Positions 36,066 to 44,918 of a DNA stretch of 64,000 bases are shown in pieces. Each line of letters starts with the position of its first letter. Within the stretch, counting starts at the first letter, position 1. The stretch comes from Vibrio parahaemolyticus (GTDB taxonomy: Bacteria > Pseudomonadota > Gammaproteobacteria > Enterobacterales > Vibrionaceae). Location: the NCBI RefSeq assembly GCF_900460535.1, contig NZ_UHIL01000002.1, positions 1,747,789 to 1,811,788 on the forward strand, read 5' to 3'. Under the pieces are notes generated by a model that saw nothing but the letters and a program-made list of their open reading frames with translations, was not told the DNA's origin and made no database searches. The translations under genes were made by a program, and so were the position numbers.

Positions 36066-36473
36066 ATGTCAGAAAACAACTCTATCTATATCTCAAGCTT
36101 AGATATGAACAGAATTACCGCCCTGCTGGATAAGATGCCAAACATCGCTGCAGAGCTTGTTGAGCTAGAAGCAGAGCTTGACCGCGCAACGGTTTTAGAA
36201 CCAGAAGAGATGCCGTCGAATGTGGTCACCATGAACTCAACCGTTGAGTTTAAATTTTCGGGCGAAGAAAGAACCATGACCAAAACATTGGTCTACCCAT
36301 CAGAGCTAAAAAGCAGTGATGACATTTCGATTTTTGCTCCTGTTGGTAGCGCACTAATCGGTTTGTCTGTGGGTCAAAAGCTCGATTGGCCAATGCCAAA
36401 CAAACAAGTGAAGACGATTGAAATTGTCGATATCGCATACCAACCTGAGCGTTGTGGTGCACTAAACCGCTAA
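36066..36473 (+). CDS. rnk: Nucleoside diphosphate kinase regulator Rnk
   Basis: A 135-residue Rnk protein, a GreA/GreB-like factor that interacts with RNA polymerase. It has a short N-terminal coiled coil (AAELVELEAELDRA) and a C-terminal FKBP-like domain (PSNVVTMNSTVEFKF, LVYPSEL, ISIFAPVGSALIGLSVGQ). Both parts follow E. coli Rnk closely. In E. coli it affects Ndk and alginate-type regulation; its exact role in Vibrio is not known. GGGAG precedes the ATG. Confidence 0.9.
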   Translation: MSENNSIYISSLDMNRITALLDKMPNIAAELVELEAELDRATVLEPEEMPSNVVTMNSTVEFKFSGEERTMTKTLVYPSELKSSDDISIFAPVGSALIGLSVGQKLDWPMPNKQVKTIEIVDIAYQPERCGALNR

Positions 36474-36907
36474 CCCTCAGGAGTCCCGGTGCAAAGGACA
36501 TCGCAAGACTTTGCACCAGGAGAGCTTCTCGAACTTTCTCTTACATCGTCGCTTTTCACCTTCGTCTTCCCTCGCGCAGCCTTGCTACTCTCTTCGCCAG
36601 CCTCTCCAACCTGTTCACATGTGTTACACATTGTCCATCTGATACAGATTTCTGTCTTTTCAATCGAATTCATACGCTTATCGTCCCGTATCACTTAAAC
36701 ACCGCTATCTAAACTGTTCACCACGACAGTTGGAAATTATTTTTATTCATATTTTCAGCTAGTTAACTAACGGATTACTTCTTGCTTAACCCCTCCCGTA
36801 CGTAACGAGCCCAGCGTCAATCGTGATGACGTGTTAATTGGAGACGCTCCTTGCCGTTATGAGCACCAATCGGCTCGTATCTTCTGTTTGGAAAAGGAGA
36901 AAGTAAG
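36474..36907. other. Gene-free stretch before the first secreted-protein gene
   Basis: 434 bases. A 9-bp perfect stem GGTGCAAAG/CTTTGCACC (36488-36517) without T-run follows rnk. A small inverted repeat CGTCA/TGACG is at 36815-36831. A GGAG-rich ribosome site (AAAGGAGAAAGTAAG) precedes the next ATG. Confidence 0.45.
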
Positions 36908-38542
36908 ATGGACTTTAATAAACTGGTGATATTGGCTCGAGCATTTTGCTTGGGGCTGATATTGAGTGTGTTCGCCTCGCCGACTTGGGCGGTTCATGAT
37001 CTGGGCACCTTCGAACTGGAAGGTAATGCAACAGACGACGCCGTTGCGGGGGACGATTGGGAAAATATTTACGATGGTAGCGACAGTGCCAACGTCGATA
37101 CTGGGATTCTTCCCGATCCGTCACCTATCTCCATATTTACTGGTGGTCGAAAAGATATTCAAGACATATCAGAATGGTCTCACAAAGATGGTTCTGTACC
37201 AGATAAAGATGACTTAACCAATGCTTATGCTGCTGCCTACGGCGTCGATAACGGCGGTGGCGGTTCGGATTTGGTCATTTATTTTGGTGCCGACCGTTTT
37301 GCGAACGTAGGTGATGCCTTTATGGGTTTCTGGTTCTTCCAAGATGATGTCCAAGCCCTTGATGACGGTTCGTTCTCTGGTCAACACGTTGTGGGCGACG
37401 TTTTGGTATTGATTGATTATCCGCAAGGTGCGAATGATGAACCTTACGCCGCATTGGTAACTTGGGATCCAACCTGTTCAAAAGCGGACAGTAATGACCC
37501 TGCCCCTGGCGATTGTGCAGCCAAAAACTTACGTCTACAAGCGGAAACCAGTGGTGCAAACCCTGCTGACTGTTCTGCTGTCAATGATGGCGACTTTGGT
37601 TGTGCAACCACCAACAAAGGTGAAACACCAATCCCATCACCTTGGCCATACACTGCAAAAAACGGCACAATGAACGCTTTCCCATACGAAAGCTTCTATG
37701 AAGGTGGTGTAAACCTCACTCAACTGCTTGGCGGAATCGACGGCACAGCGTCTTGTTTCAGCAGCTTCATGGCTGAAACCCGTTCGTCTGCTTCATTCAC
37801 CGCATCTTTGAAAGACTTCGTTTTAGGTCAATTCCAGTTATGTGGTATGGAACTTGTGAAAACATGTCCAACTGGTGCGTTATCACCAAGTGGTGACTCA
37901 ATCATCTACAACTACGAGATCAAAGTAACCAATACTGGCTTTGGTGCACTTTACGATCTTTATGTTGAAGATATTACCGCTGGCGATTCATTCACTGCTG
38001 ACGTTCTTGCCGCTGGCGAAACTGCAACATTTACTGGTTCCTTTGTTTCGCTCATCAACGGTGTAGAAAATGAGGCTACGGCGAGCGCAGCCATCAAAGA
38101 TGGTGGCGAACCTGTGCTTACTAAGTCTGACACAGATAGCTGTCCTCCACTTACTCCAGTGGGCGCATTGAGTATCACTAAAGACTGTACAACCTACGTT
38201 GAAGAAAACGCATCTGGCGCGTACGGATTAAGAGTGAACTACGAAGGTAAACTATGTAACGACAGTAAAGTGAAACTTAACGATGTGAAAATTACTGAAA
38301 TGCATGACGGTATGACAGTCGTTAAAGATGTCGGTACTTTAAATCCTGAAAGCTGTATGAACTACGATGGTACCTACATCCCTGCTCCGGGTAGTGACGT
38401 TTCTGGTGGTCCGGTTGTTGCACATGATGTAAGAACCTTCAAAGACACCGTCGTTGCAGAAGGTGTTAACGCCATTACAGGTGTCACTGTCGATACAGGC
38501 ATGCCTGTAGAGGCAAGCTGTCCACTATGTCCTGCACCGTAA
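36908..38542 (+). CDS. Secreted cysteine-rich protein with DUF11-like repeat
   Basis: A 544-residue protein of unknown function. A signal peptide ends near residue 28 (FASPTWA). The first ~300 residues form an acidic Gly/Asp-rich domain with repeated SDLVIYFGADRFANVG-type beta segments. One DUF11-like immunoglobulin-type domain follows (YNYEIKVTNTGFGALYDLYV), then a second related domain (LSITKDCTTYVEENASG). The mature part has 13 cysteines, so disulfides are likely. It has no membrane anchor. It converges with an M6-type metalloprotease gene; the same pairing recurs at 42-47.6 kb. Confidence 0.8.
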   Translation: MDFNKLVILARAFCLGLILSVFASPTWAVHDLGTFELEGNATDDAVAGDDWENIYDGSDSANVDTGILPDPSPISIFTGGRKDIQDISEWSHKDGSVPDKDDLTNAYAAAYGVDNGGGGSDLVIYFGADRFANVGDAFMGFWFFQDDVQALDDGSFSGQHVVGDVLVLIDYPQGANDEPYAALVTWDPTCSKADSNDPAPGDCAAKNLRLQAETSGANPADCSAVNDGDFGCATTNKGETPIPSPWPYTAKNGTMNAFPYESFYEGGVNLTQLLGGIDGTASCFSSFMAETRSSASFTASLKDFVLGQFQLCGMELVKTCPTGALSPSGDSIIYNYEIKVTNTGFGALYDLYVEDITAGDSFTADVLAAGETATFTGSFVSLINGVENEATASAAIKDGGEPVLTKSDTDSCPPLTPVGALSITKDCTTYVEENASGAYGLRVNYEGKLCNDSKVKLNDVKITEMHDGMTVVKDVGTLNPESCMNYDGTYIPAPGSDVSGGPVVAHDVRTFKDTVVAEGVNAITGVTVDTGMPVEASCPLCPAP

Positions 38543-38584
38543 GCAAGACAAACCGATAGCAGCAATCCACTGTAAACAATAACG

Positions 38585-38620
38585 AAAAAGCCACCTTAAA
38601 CATAAGGTGGCTTTGCTTTG
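38585..38620. terminator. Bidirectional terminator
   Basis: A 12-bp perfect stem AAAGCCACCTTA/TAAGGTGGCTTT with a 4-base loop between the two converging genes. Confidence 0.85.
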
Positions 38621-40423
38621 TTATTTGTTCTTACCTTTGCCAGGTGAAGATCCGCCAGAATCAGGAGATGATTGCAGCGCCACAGTCACCATTGCCGTCG
38701 ACGTAACATTACCGCTGGTGATCGTATAGCTAAAGCTGTCTTGATTCTTGAATCGCTTCGCTGGCGTGTATTGGATACTCCCATCAGAAAGTAGCTTCAC
38801 CGTTCCTTTACTCGGTGCGCTCATTGCTGAGATCTCGACAGACACACCATCAGCAATGATGTCATTACCCAACACATTAATGCTTACCGTTGAAACTTTG
38901 CTCATCTGAACGTTATCGTCAACCGCCACTACATCACCACTGCCCGTTTGCTGCTCAGCAACGGCATACGTTGCTTGTTTAGCCACGTTGTAAGCCTCAT
39001 CTTTCGTGTTTACCACATTAAACGTCACAGGGTAGTCACCAGAGGTTGCACTTAGAGCAGAAGTCACCGCGATGGTAGCCATGCTAGATTCGCCAGAGGC
39101 AAGGGAAATAGATTGAGAGCTCGCTTGCCAACCACTCTCTACTTGAGCAGACACATCAAAACGAATCGTGCCACAAACGTCATTCGCCGTATTTGTTACC
39201 GTCAGTTGATATTCAACCGTGTCGCCAGCATTAACTTGTGTATCAGACGTCGCTTTCACAGACACACTTGGCGCAGACATCTCGCAAACGCTTGGAGTTA
39301 CCGAACCACCAAACGATAAGTTCACACCGGCAAAACCATTGGCTGCACTCGCAAGATTAATCGTGAGACCAGAAACTGGATCGGTGAAACTGTCACCCAC
39401 TGGTAGCGCAGTATCTTTCCAATCCTTTCGGCCATAAACTTGGCTGTAATCCGAATTTGGCTTCATGTGCAGAATGTAACTTTCTTCCGCGCCTTCTTCG
39501 ACTAAACGAACAATCACACCGTCCGTCACATCACCACGAAACAGCATATAAGAGCGGTCATCTAAAAACTGGTCATAACCCATCGCTTGACGATATTCGA
39601 CATAGAACCACTCCTTCAAGCCAGTATTAGGGTTCACACCGCGAGGTATTTTTAAAGCGATGTTTTGTGTTATGTCTTGGGTTTCGTACTCTGCGATTTC
39701 ATACAAACCATCTTGAGTTGCCGTAAGAATGTTTGGTGATTCGGCATCATTCAACCATCCCATACGTTCTTTGTAGTACGTATTGATGTAACCCATATCA
39801 GGAGTACCCATAACATCGTACGAGTCGCCGTATTCAATTACGCTACAGTTGTTCGATACCGACGCATCGCCACAATCCAACGCCTTAGCGTGGCTCAAAC
39901 CAAGGTTGTGCCCGAATTCATGTGCAATCACTCTTGCTGACAGCGTGCCATCTATGTATGCACGACTCGGGAACGTTTTCCCTGTTGTTGCAGAACCACC
40001 ACCAGCACAACCTGATTGCGTCATGATGTAAATGATGCGCTGATAATCCTCAAGCACTACGCCATCAGCACGCGCCATTTTATCCGCTTCCGCTTGAACC
40101 GAAGGATAATCACACACCTGATTCGATACAGGCAATGTGTACCAACCTGCAACTTGACCACTTAGCCATGTCTTGCCGTAGGAGTTTTCTTGGTAAAAAT
40201 CGTTAACTTCACCAAATACTAACGCGTGCGCCTCTTCTGACGTGATCGGTTGATCGTTAGGATTCTCTTTGAAATTCAATAGCATCACCAACGTATCTTG
40301 TTGGCCTATTGAACTGCCTGCAGCTTTGGCGTACTGGATATTTTGTAGAAATAGAAATAAGACGAGTAAGAAAAAGATCCCTTTATTTAGGGCGTGCTTA
40401 TTCATGCGGAGTTTATCAATCAC
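38621..40423 (-). CDS. Secreted M6-family zinc metalloprotease (short form)
   Basis: About 600 residues. A signal peptide (FFLLVLFLFLQNIQYAKA) leads straight into the catalytic domain. The zinc site is VIAHEFGHNLGLSHAKA near residue 170, with the Met-turn YGDSYDVMGT. After the protease come one NEW3-type beta domain, one Ig-like domain (VLGNDIIADGVSVEI) and a basic tail SPGKGKNK. The N-terminal propeptide-like region of its 898-residue paralogue is missing. The start was placed at GTG 40423 for its AGGTGA site; ATG 40405 is an alternative. The family cleaves extracellular proteins; PrtV of V. cholerae is a known relative. The target is unknown. Confidence 0.84.
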   Translation of the reverse strand: MIDKLRMNKHALNKGIFFLLVLFLFLQNIQYAKAAGSSIGQQDTLVMLLNFKENPNDQPITSEEAHALVFGEVNDFYQENSYGKTWLSGQVAGWYTLPVSNQVCDYPSVQAEADKMARADGVVLEDYQRIIYIMTQSGCAGGGSATTGKTFPSRAYIDGTLSARVIAHEFGHNLGLSHAKALDCGDASVSNNCSVIEYGDSYDVMGTPDMGYINTYYKERMGWLNDAESPNILTATQDGLYEIAEYETQDITQNIALKIPRGVNPNTGLKEWFYVEYRQAMGYDQFLDDRSYMLFRGDVTDGVIVRLVEEGAEESYILHMKPNSDYSQVYGRKDWKDTALPVGDSFTDPVSGLTINLASAANGFAGVNLSFGGSVTPSVCEMSAPSVSVKATSDTQVNAGDTVEYQLTVTNTANDVCGTIRFDVSAQVESGWQASSQSISLASGESSMATIAVTSALSATSGDYPVTFNVVNTKDEAYNVAKQATYAVAEQQTGSGDVVAVDDNVQMSKVSTVSINVLGNDIIADGVSVEISAMSAPSKGTVKLLSDGSIQYTPAKRFKNQDSFSYTITSGNVTSTAMVTVALQSSPDSGGSSPGKGKNK

Positions 40424-41230
40424 TGCTTCACCTGAAATAATTATAATAATTATCCTTCCCACCGAATTAACGATAAGAATATATAGGATTAGATAGAGGT
40501 TAAAATTTAGAAAATATAGAACCAGATCTTATTTCATGAATAATCTCAATTTTCTATACATAATGTATTTATTCTTCTAAAACATCACCAACATCAATAA
40601 ATGAGGCAGCATCATAACAAAGCAAAAGGTTAAAATTCAACCAACCACATCACCAAATTACGTTAATTCTTTGTAAGAGCCAAAGAGTTTCAATCACATC
40701 AAACAGTTAAACATCGATCATTTTTCGCTCAAAAATTGAGAATATTCAATCGAATCAATAATGAACCGATTGCACTCTTAAATATAAAAACCATTATCAA
40801 TCAATGAAATATATGTCGAAAATAGAAAATGAGCGCAAAACTGTTCTCACTCAACTGCTATTAGTTTTTTTACTGACCACATTTCAAAGCCTTACCTTTA
40901 AAAACAACAAAGAATAACAATTAACAAACAAAATAAAAACATTAATCACATTACACACCAAGTGTGAACTTTATATTTAAGGTGGCATTTATATGAACAT
41001 AATAGATATAAAATGATGACAATAATAAGATCACTCGAAGAAATATAGAAGCTTCACTCTACTATTCAATTCCTACCTGTGAAGAAAAATTGAACAAGAT
41101 AAATGGTTTTATTCTGTAGAAAAGATGGAAATACACTTTGAATATGATAATGATGTGACAAACAGAATGATGATAATTAATTGTAGCCAGAACAAGAGAG
41201 GAAAATGATTTGCGGGTGCTATAAACGAGA
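40424..41230. other. AT-rich gene-free stretch
   Basis: About 800 bases of strongly AT-rich sequence with no convincing gene, tRNA or repeat family. It includes the upstream region of the short protease gene. Nothing else was recognised. Confidence 0.6.
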
Positions 41231-41256
41231 AAAGCCAGTCATAAGAGACTGGCTTT
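41231..41256 (-). terminator. Terminator of tRNA operon copy 1
   Basis: A 10-bp stem AAAGCCAGTC/GACTGGCTTT with a 6-base loop; on the minus strand it is followed by TTTCTCGTTT. Confidence 0.85.
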
Positions 41257-41264
41257 CGAAATAA

Positions 41265-41338
41265 TGGAGGCGCGTCCCGGAGTCGAACCGAGGTCCACGG
41301 ATTTGCAATCCGCTGCATAGCCACTCTGCCAACGCGCC
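41265..41338 (-). tRNA. tRNA-Cys (GCA)
   Basis: A 74-base tRNA on the minus strand starting GGCGCGTTGG and ending with encoded CCA. Acceptor stem GGCGCGT/ACGCGCC, anticodon loop GGATTGCAAATCC with GCA, T-arm GGTTCGACTCC. The length equals E. coli tRNA-Cys. Confidence 0.96.
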
Positions 41339-41411
41339 TTACCTGATTGTTTTCTCATTGTCATGAGAACGATGCTTTAAAACTGAATCTGAAATCCATA
41401 CATCGTTTTGA

Positions 41412-41498
41412 TGGTGCCCCGGGCCGGACTTGAACCGGCACAGCGCGAACGCCGAGGGATTTTAAATCCCTTGTGTCTACCAATTCCACCACCAGGGC
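41412..41498 (-). tRNA. tRNA-Leu (TAA)
   Basis: An 87-base class II tRNA on the minus strand starting GCCCTGGTGG and ending with encoded CCA. The anticodon loop TTTAAAA gives UAA, and the long variable arm is present (CTCGGCGTTCGCGCTG). It is upstream of tRNA-Cys in the same transcript. Confidence 0.96.
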
Positions 41499-41559
41499 AA
41501 CGCAATTCTTTGCGATGGTAACACCATCTCTCATCGGCCGTGCCGTGAGAACGAGGCGT

Positions 41560-41587
41560 ACTTTAACGGATTAATTTATCTGGTCAA
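41560..41587 (-). promoter_or_regulatory. Promoter of tRNA operon copy 1
   Basis: On the minus strand TTGACC (41587-41582), 16 bases, then TAAAGT (41565-41560), followed by a GC-rich discriminator (ACGCCTCG) typical of stable-RNA promoters. Confidence 0.65.
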
Positions 41588-41627
41588 CAATAAATTTTAT
41601 CTTTTTGATTCAGATGCTTAAAAAGCA

Positions 41628-42175
41628 ATCCCGACAGCATAAATCACGCACAATTAGTGCAACTATCATTCAAATTGGTTCCTCACAATCTTGTTCAAAT
41701 CCCCTTCCCCCAGTCTCTACATTGACTTTGTTAGGCACAAAAAACAACAGCAAGACACATGGTTTTCTCACCCTCTGTCAACAAAGTGTCCACCTGTTAA
41801 CTCGAACACTACCCAAGTGGCACGTTTTTCTTTCCCTCCATAACCGACTGATATCTCGTTTAATTCCTAGGAATGGCCTCCTAGACCGTTTCCCAACAAG
41901 TTAACACTCTGTTCACACAAAGTGTTTTTGAAACAGTTTTAGAAAACACAAAATATTTAAAAATCAATGTAATAGGTGTTGGTTTGTTTTTTGCTCTCTA
42001 GTGGGCACCGACAAGCGCTCCACCATACAAGTTTCAGAACACACACTTTGTGGAGCAATTGTCATGGGACAGGGGGCACAGCAGTTCGTGTGTTCAATGA
42101 TGCCGGAGTCCAGTGTTGGCATCATTGGATACTTACATCGCCCTTTTATCAACTTTCAATGAGAAAAGAAGGTAG
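41628..42175. other. Upstream region of the second secreted-protein gene
   Basis: About 550 bases with no convincing gene; a 99-codon frame at 41605-41904 has no ribosome site and is antisense to the tRNA promoter. It contains a perfect 10-base inverted repeat described separately. Confidence 0.5.
42095..42127 (+). promoter_or_regulatory. Perfect inverted repeat before the DUF11 gene
   Basis: CAATGATGCC and GGCATCATTG separated by 13 bases, ending 48 bases before the start codon. It may be an operator or a 5' leader hairpin. Confidence 0.5.
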
Positions 42176-44803
42176 ATGATGGAACATTTAATATACAACC
42201 GACATAAAGGGATACTCAGCGCTATGTTGATAAGTGCTGCCGCCTTTTATGGGTTAACCACCGCTTCACCTGCGAATGCATTAACCGAGCAACCTATTTA
42301 TCCAGATCCCGCTAATTCAGCAAACAGCTGTATGGCGGACGCGTACTTCGATACTGGCGGTTCTGGTATGAAAGGTACGTTAGGTGAAGCTCTAAACTGT
42401 ACCGCGAACGACGTTGAGATTACGCAGGTCATTCCTAAAGAGATAATCCTTCCAGATGGCAGCAGCTCTGGGAATTTGACCTGTACCTTGGGGGAAACCT
42501 TTAAATTAAAAGCAGATATTCGTGTGCGTGCTAATGCAGCAGAGCGCTGGGATACCACCTTTTATGTACCTCGAAAAGAGAACGTCGATCCAGACGTAAT
42601 TTATCAAGATGGGGACGCATGTAGTGTCCTATTGCCAGTACCAGTTGGTGCTGGTGGGTTTGACCCTGATTTTCTTGTCGCCCAGCAGCTTGATGGAGAC
42701 GCCTGTGGTGATATTAAAAAATCTGAGCTAACCGCTGACGAATACACTCTTGAAGATGCTGTATTCGAAATTATCTGTGAGGATGACGGCTTAGATGGAC
42801 AAGCTGACTTCAACTACTGTGCCGCGTGGGACAACATCGAACGCGGCAACTGTTCTGAAGACAGCGCTTATCCTGGCCAAGTTCCAAACAACAAATCGAA
42901 ATGTAAATGTGACAACTTCAACATTCCGGTATTCATTAAACCGAATCCACCAACTGTGTTGAAATCCGTCGAGCCAGCTAGCAGCAACGAGCCAGCAGGT
43001 ACGTTCAAATATACTTTGACGATTACTAAAGCTGCAGGTTCAGCAGTTCAAATCACTAGCCTTTCCGATATCTATCGTTCAAGCACAGACGGTTCGATCT
43101 TTGAACAGTTCGATTTAACTGGCGGTGCAGACAACCAAGGTACGCTTAATCTGCTAGACACTGCGGGTAACCCGAATACTTGTAAGTCACTCAGTTATCC
43201 AATCATACTAACTGATACAACTCCAAGTACTTCTTGTAGTTTCTACGTTCAGATCAATGATGAAGATCTCCCAGATGATCCAGCCCCAACCACAGCAAAC
43301 GCTGCGGGACAACCTGAGGAGCTTTATCAAAACTTCATTCGCTTTAGCGCTACCGATAATGAAGGTCGTGGCACTGTAATTGGCGATGATACCTGTGACC
43401 CTACCGATGGTGATGCGACAAACGATGATGGTAACTGTTCGAATGTCGTTACAGTTAAAATGATCAACGTCGACCCAGCCGTAGATATCACTAAAACCCC
43501 TATCAGCGGCCCAGGTTTACGTAATGTAGCTGGCGCTTGGTATATTGATGATGAAGGACTTATCACCTATGAAGTTACTGTGACCAATCTAAGTACAGTT
43601 GACTCGGCATGGGTAATCCAACTTGTCGATGATAACGGTACACCAGGAAACTTGGCCGACGATATTAATCTGTTAGCTGACAGCACGGGTTCTCCAGCCT
43701 GTAACACGGCTCCAGATAATCCTAACAGCGATACACCGTTAGCGAAAATGACTGGTTCCTTCACTTGTCGATATACTGTCGATGTCACTGTTGCGGATGG
43801 TAGTACCTACACCAATACCGTAAACGTCATTATCAACGACAATGAGGCTCGTGCAGCGAACGATATGGCGGTAGTCAGTGTGACTCGTGCCGAACCAATG
43901 ATTACGCTTGTCAAAGATGTTGCCGTGTCTGTAGACGCAAACGTTCCAACACCAGCTATCGATTCAGCTTCGTTCATGCAATCTATCAACGTGGATGAAC
44001 CGGGAGATGAGGTCGTTTACCGATTTACGATGACCAATGCTAATGCGGTAACCAAAGAAGACTTGACCGTGATTTCGTTGACGGATGACGTGCTATTTAG
44101 CAGCGTGAGAGCAAGTGCTTCTTCAACTCAACGAAGCGATGAGTGTTCGTTCCCTCAAGTGATTGAATATGGCACACCTTACATGTGTACCTTAGTCGCT
44201 GATGTAACTGGTAATGGTTCAAACGATCCAAATACAGATTACGACGACACATTCTTGCTAAATACTGCATTCGTCACAGCTAAACGCGATCCAAATGATG
44301 CAAGTGAACCTGAGACCAAATCGAACGAAGATACTGCTCAAGTGAACTTTGATAATGTGCTTCCGCAATTTGAAGCTAACTTCGGTTTCCATGCCAACGT
44401 ATTTGTCAAAGTAACCAACAGCAGTACTTTTGAAGACATTACTTTGAACAAAATGTCGATTCGCGGTGTGAGTATTCCTGACGCAACCACCCCTGGTGAT
44501 GTTGATGTAGGTACTCTATTCAGAATCTTCGATGACTCTGGTACGAGCATTGAAGGTGTGCTTGACTCTGCATTCCAACAATTGCTTGATGGTTACTGTA
44601 ATGTTGGACAAACGATTCCTGCTGGCGAGACCTATGCTTGTTTCGTTCGTGTTCAACTCTTCAATGCACTTGGTATTTTCGATACCTTCAGCGCCTCTGG
44701 TGCAGATGATGGCATTGTTATAGAAGTGCTGGATGATGACGGTAGTATTCGAGCTGCAGAAGTGGAAGTTACGGTTCAAACTCAAGATGTGATTCAACCT
44801 TAA
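42176..44803 (+). CDS. Large secreted DUF11-domain protein, cysteine-rich
   Basis: An 875-residue protein of unknown function. A long signal peptide ends near ANA, residue 35. The first ~260 residues are a cysteine-rich domain (including KCKCDNFN), followed by several DUF11-like beta domains marked by TVLKSVEPASSNEPAGTF, DITKTPISGPGLRNVAG and ITLVKDVAVSVDANV. The mature part has about 20 cysteines and is acidic. No LPXTG, PEP-CTERM or membrane anchor is seen. It converges with an 898-residue M6 metalloprotease gene and resembles, in layout, the gene at 36.9 kb. A surface or matrix role is possible but not shown. GAAGGTAG precedes ATG 42176; a second ATG follows directly. Confidence 0.82.
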   Translation: MMEHLIYNRHKGILSAMLISAAAFYGLTTASPANALTEQPIYPDPANSANSCMADAYFDTGGSGMKGTLGEALNCTANDVEITQVIPKEIILPDGSSSGNLTCTLGETFKLKADIRVRANAAERWDTTFYVPRKENVDPDVIYQDGDACSVLLPVPVGAGGFDPDFLVAQQLDGDACGDIKKSELTADEYTLEDAVFEIICEDDGLDGQADFNYCAAWDNIERGNCSEDSAYPGQVPNNKSKCKCDNFNIPVFIKPNPPTVLKSVEPASSNEPAGTFKYTLTITKAAGSAVQITSLSDIYRSSTDGSIFEQFDLTGGADNQGTLNLLDTAGNPNTCKSLSYPIILTDTTPSTSCSFYVQINDEDLPDDPAPTTANAAGQPEELYQNFIRFSATDNEGRGTVIGDDTCDPTDGDATNDDGNCSNVVTVKMINVDPAVDITKTPISGPGLRNVAGAWYIDDEGLITYEVTVTNLSTVDSAWVIQLVDDNGTPGNLADDINLLADSTGSPACNTAPDNPNSDTPLAKMTGSFTCRYTVDVTVADGSTYTNTVNVIINDNEARAANDMAVVSVTRAEPMITLVKDVAVSVDANVPTPAIDSASFMQSINVDEPGDEVVYRFTMTNANAVTKEDLTVISLTDDVLFSSVRASASSTQRSDECSFPQVIEYGTPYMCTLVADVTGNGSNDPNTDYDDTFLLNTAFVTAKRDPNDASEPETKSNEDTAQVNFDNVLPQFEANFGFHANVFVKVTNSSTFEDITLNKMSIRGVSIPDATTPGDVDVGTLFRIFDDSGTSIEGVLDSAFQQLLDGYCNVGQTIPAGETYACFVRVQLFNALGIFDTFSASGADDGIVIEVLDDDGSIRAAEVEVTVQTQDVIQP

Positions 44804-44865
44804 TGTTTGAATGCACTAAAAATCAGTAAGGCCAAGGCCTACCTTACCTTAAAATAAATGCCAGT

Positions 44866-44904
44866 CAGAACTTCTGACTGGCATTTTTGTTTTTCTAGAG
44901 CAAC
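44866..44904. terminator. Bidirectional terminator
   Basis: A 15-bp perfect stem AAATGCCAGTCAGAA/TTCTGACTGGCATTT with a one-base loop centre and a T-run, between converging genes. Confidence 0.85.
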
Positions 44905-44918
44905 TTGTCTAAGTCAAC

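Larger units (their letters stand above)
41206..41627. repeat. Direct repeat copy 1 (tRNA-Cys/tRNA-Leu operon)
   Basis: About 420 bases nearly identical to 53687-54109 in the same orientation, covering promoter, both tRNA genes, spacers and terminator. Differences are a few substitutions and one inserted base near 41536. Confidence 0.9.

Noticed and set aside
41500-41560. A third tRNA in the tRNA block
   Set aside because: The GC-rich segment after tRNA-Leu does not fold into a cloverleaf and lacks a T-arm; it is the leader between promoter and first tRNA.
41605-41904. 99-codon plus-strand frame after the tRNA operon
   Set aside because: No ribosome site, low-complexity Ser/Thr/Gln composition, and it begins beside the tRNA promoter; no similarity recognised.
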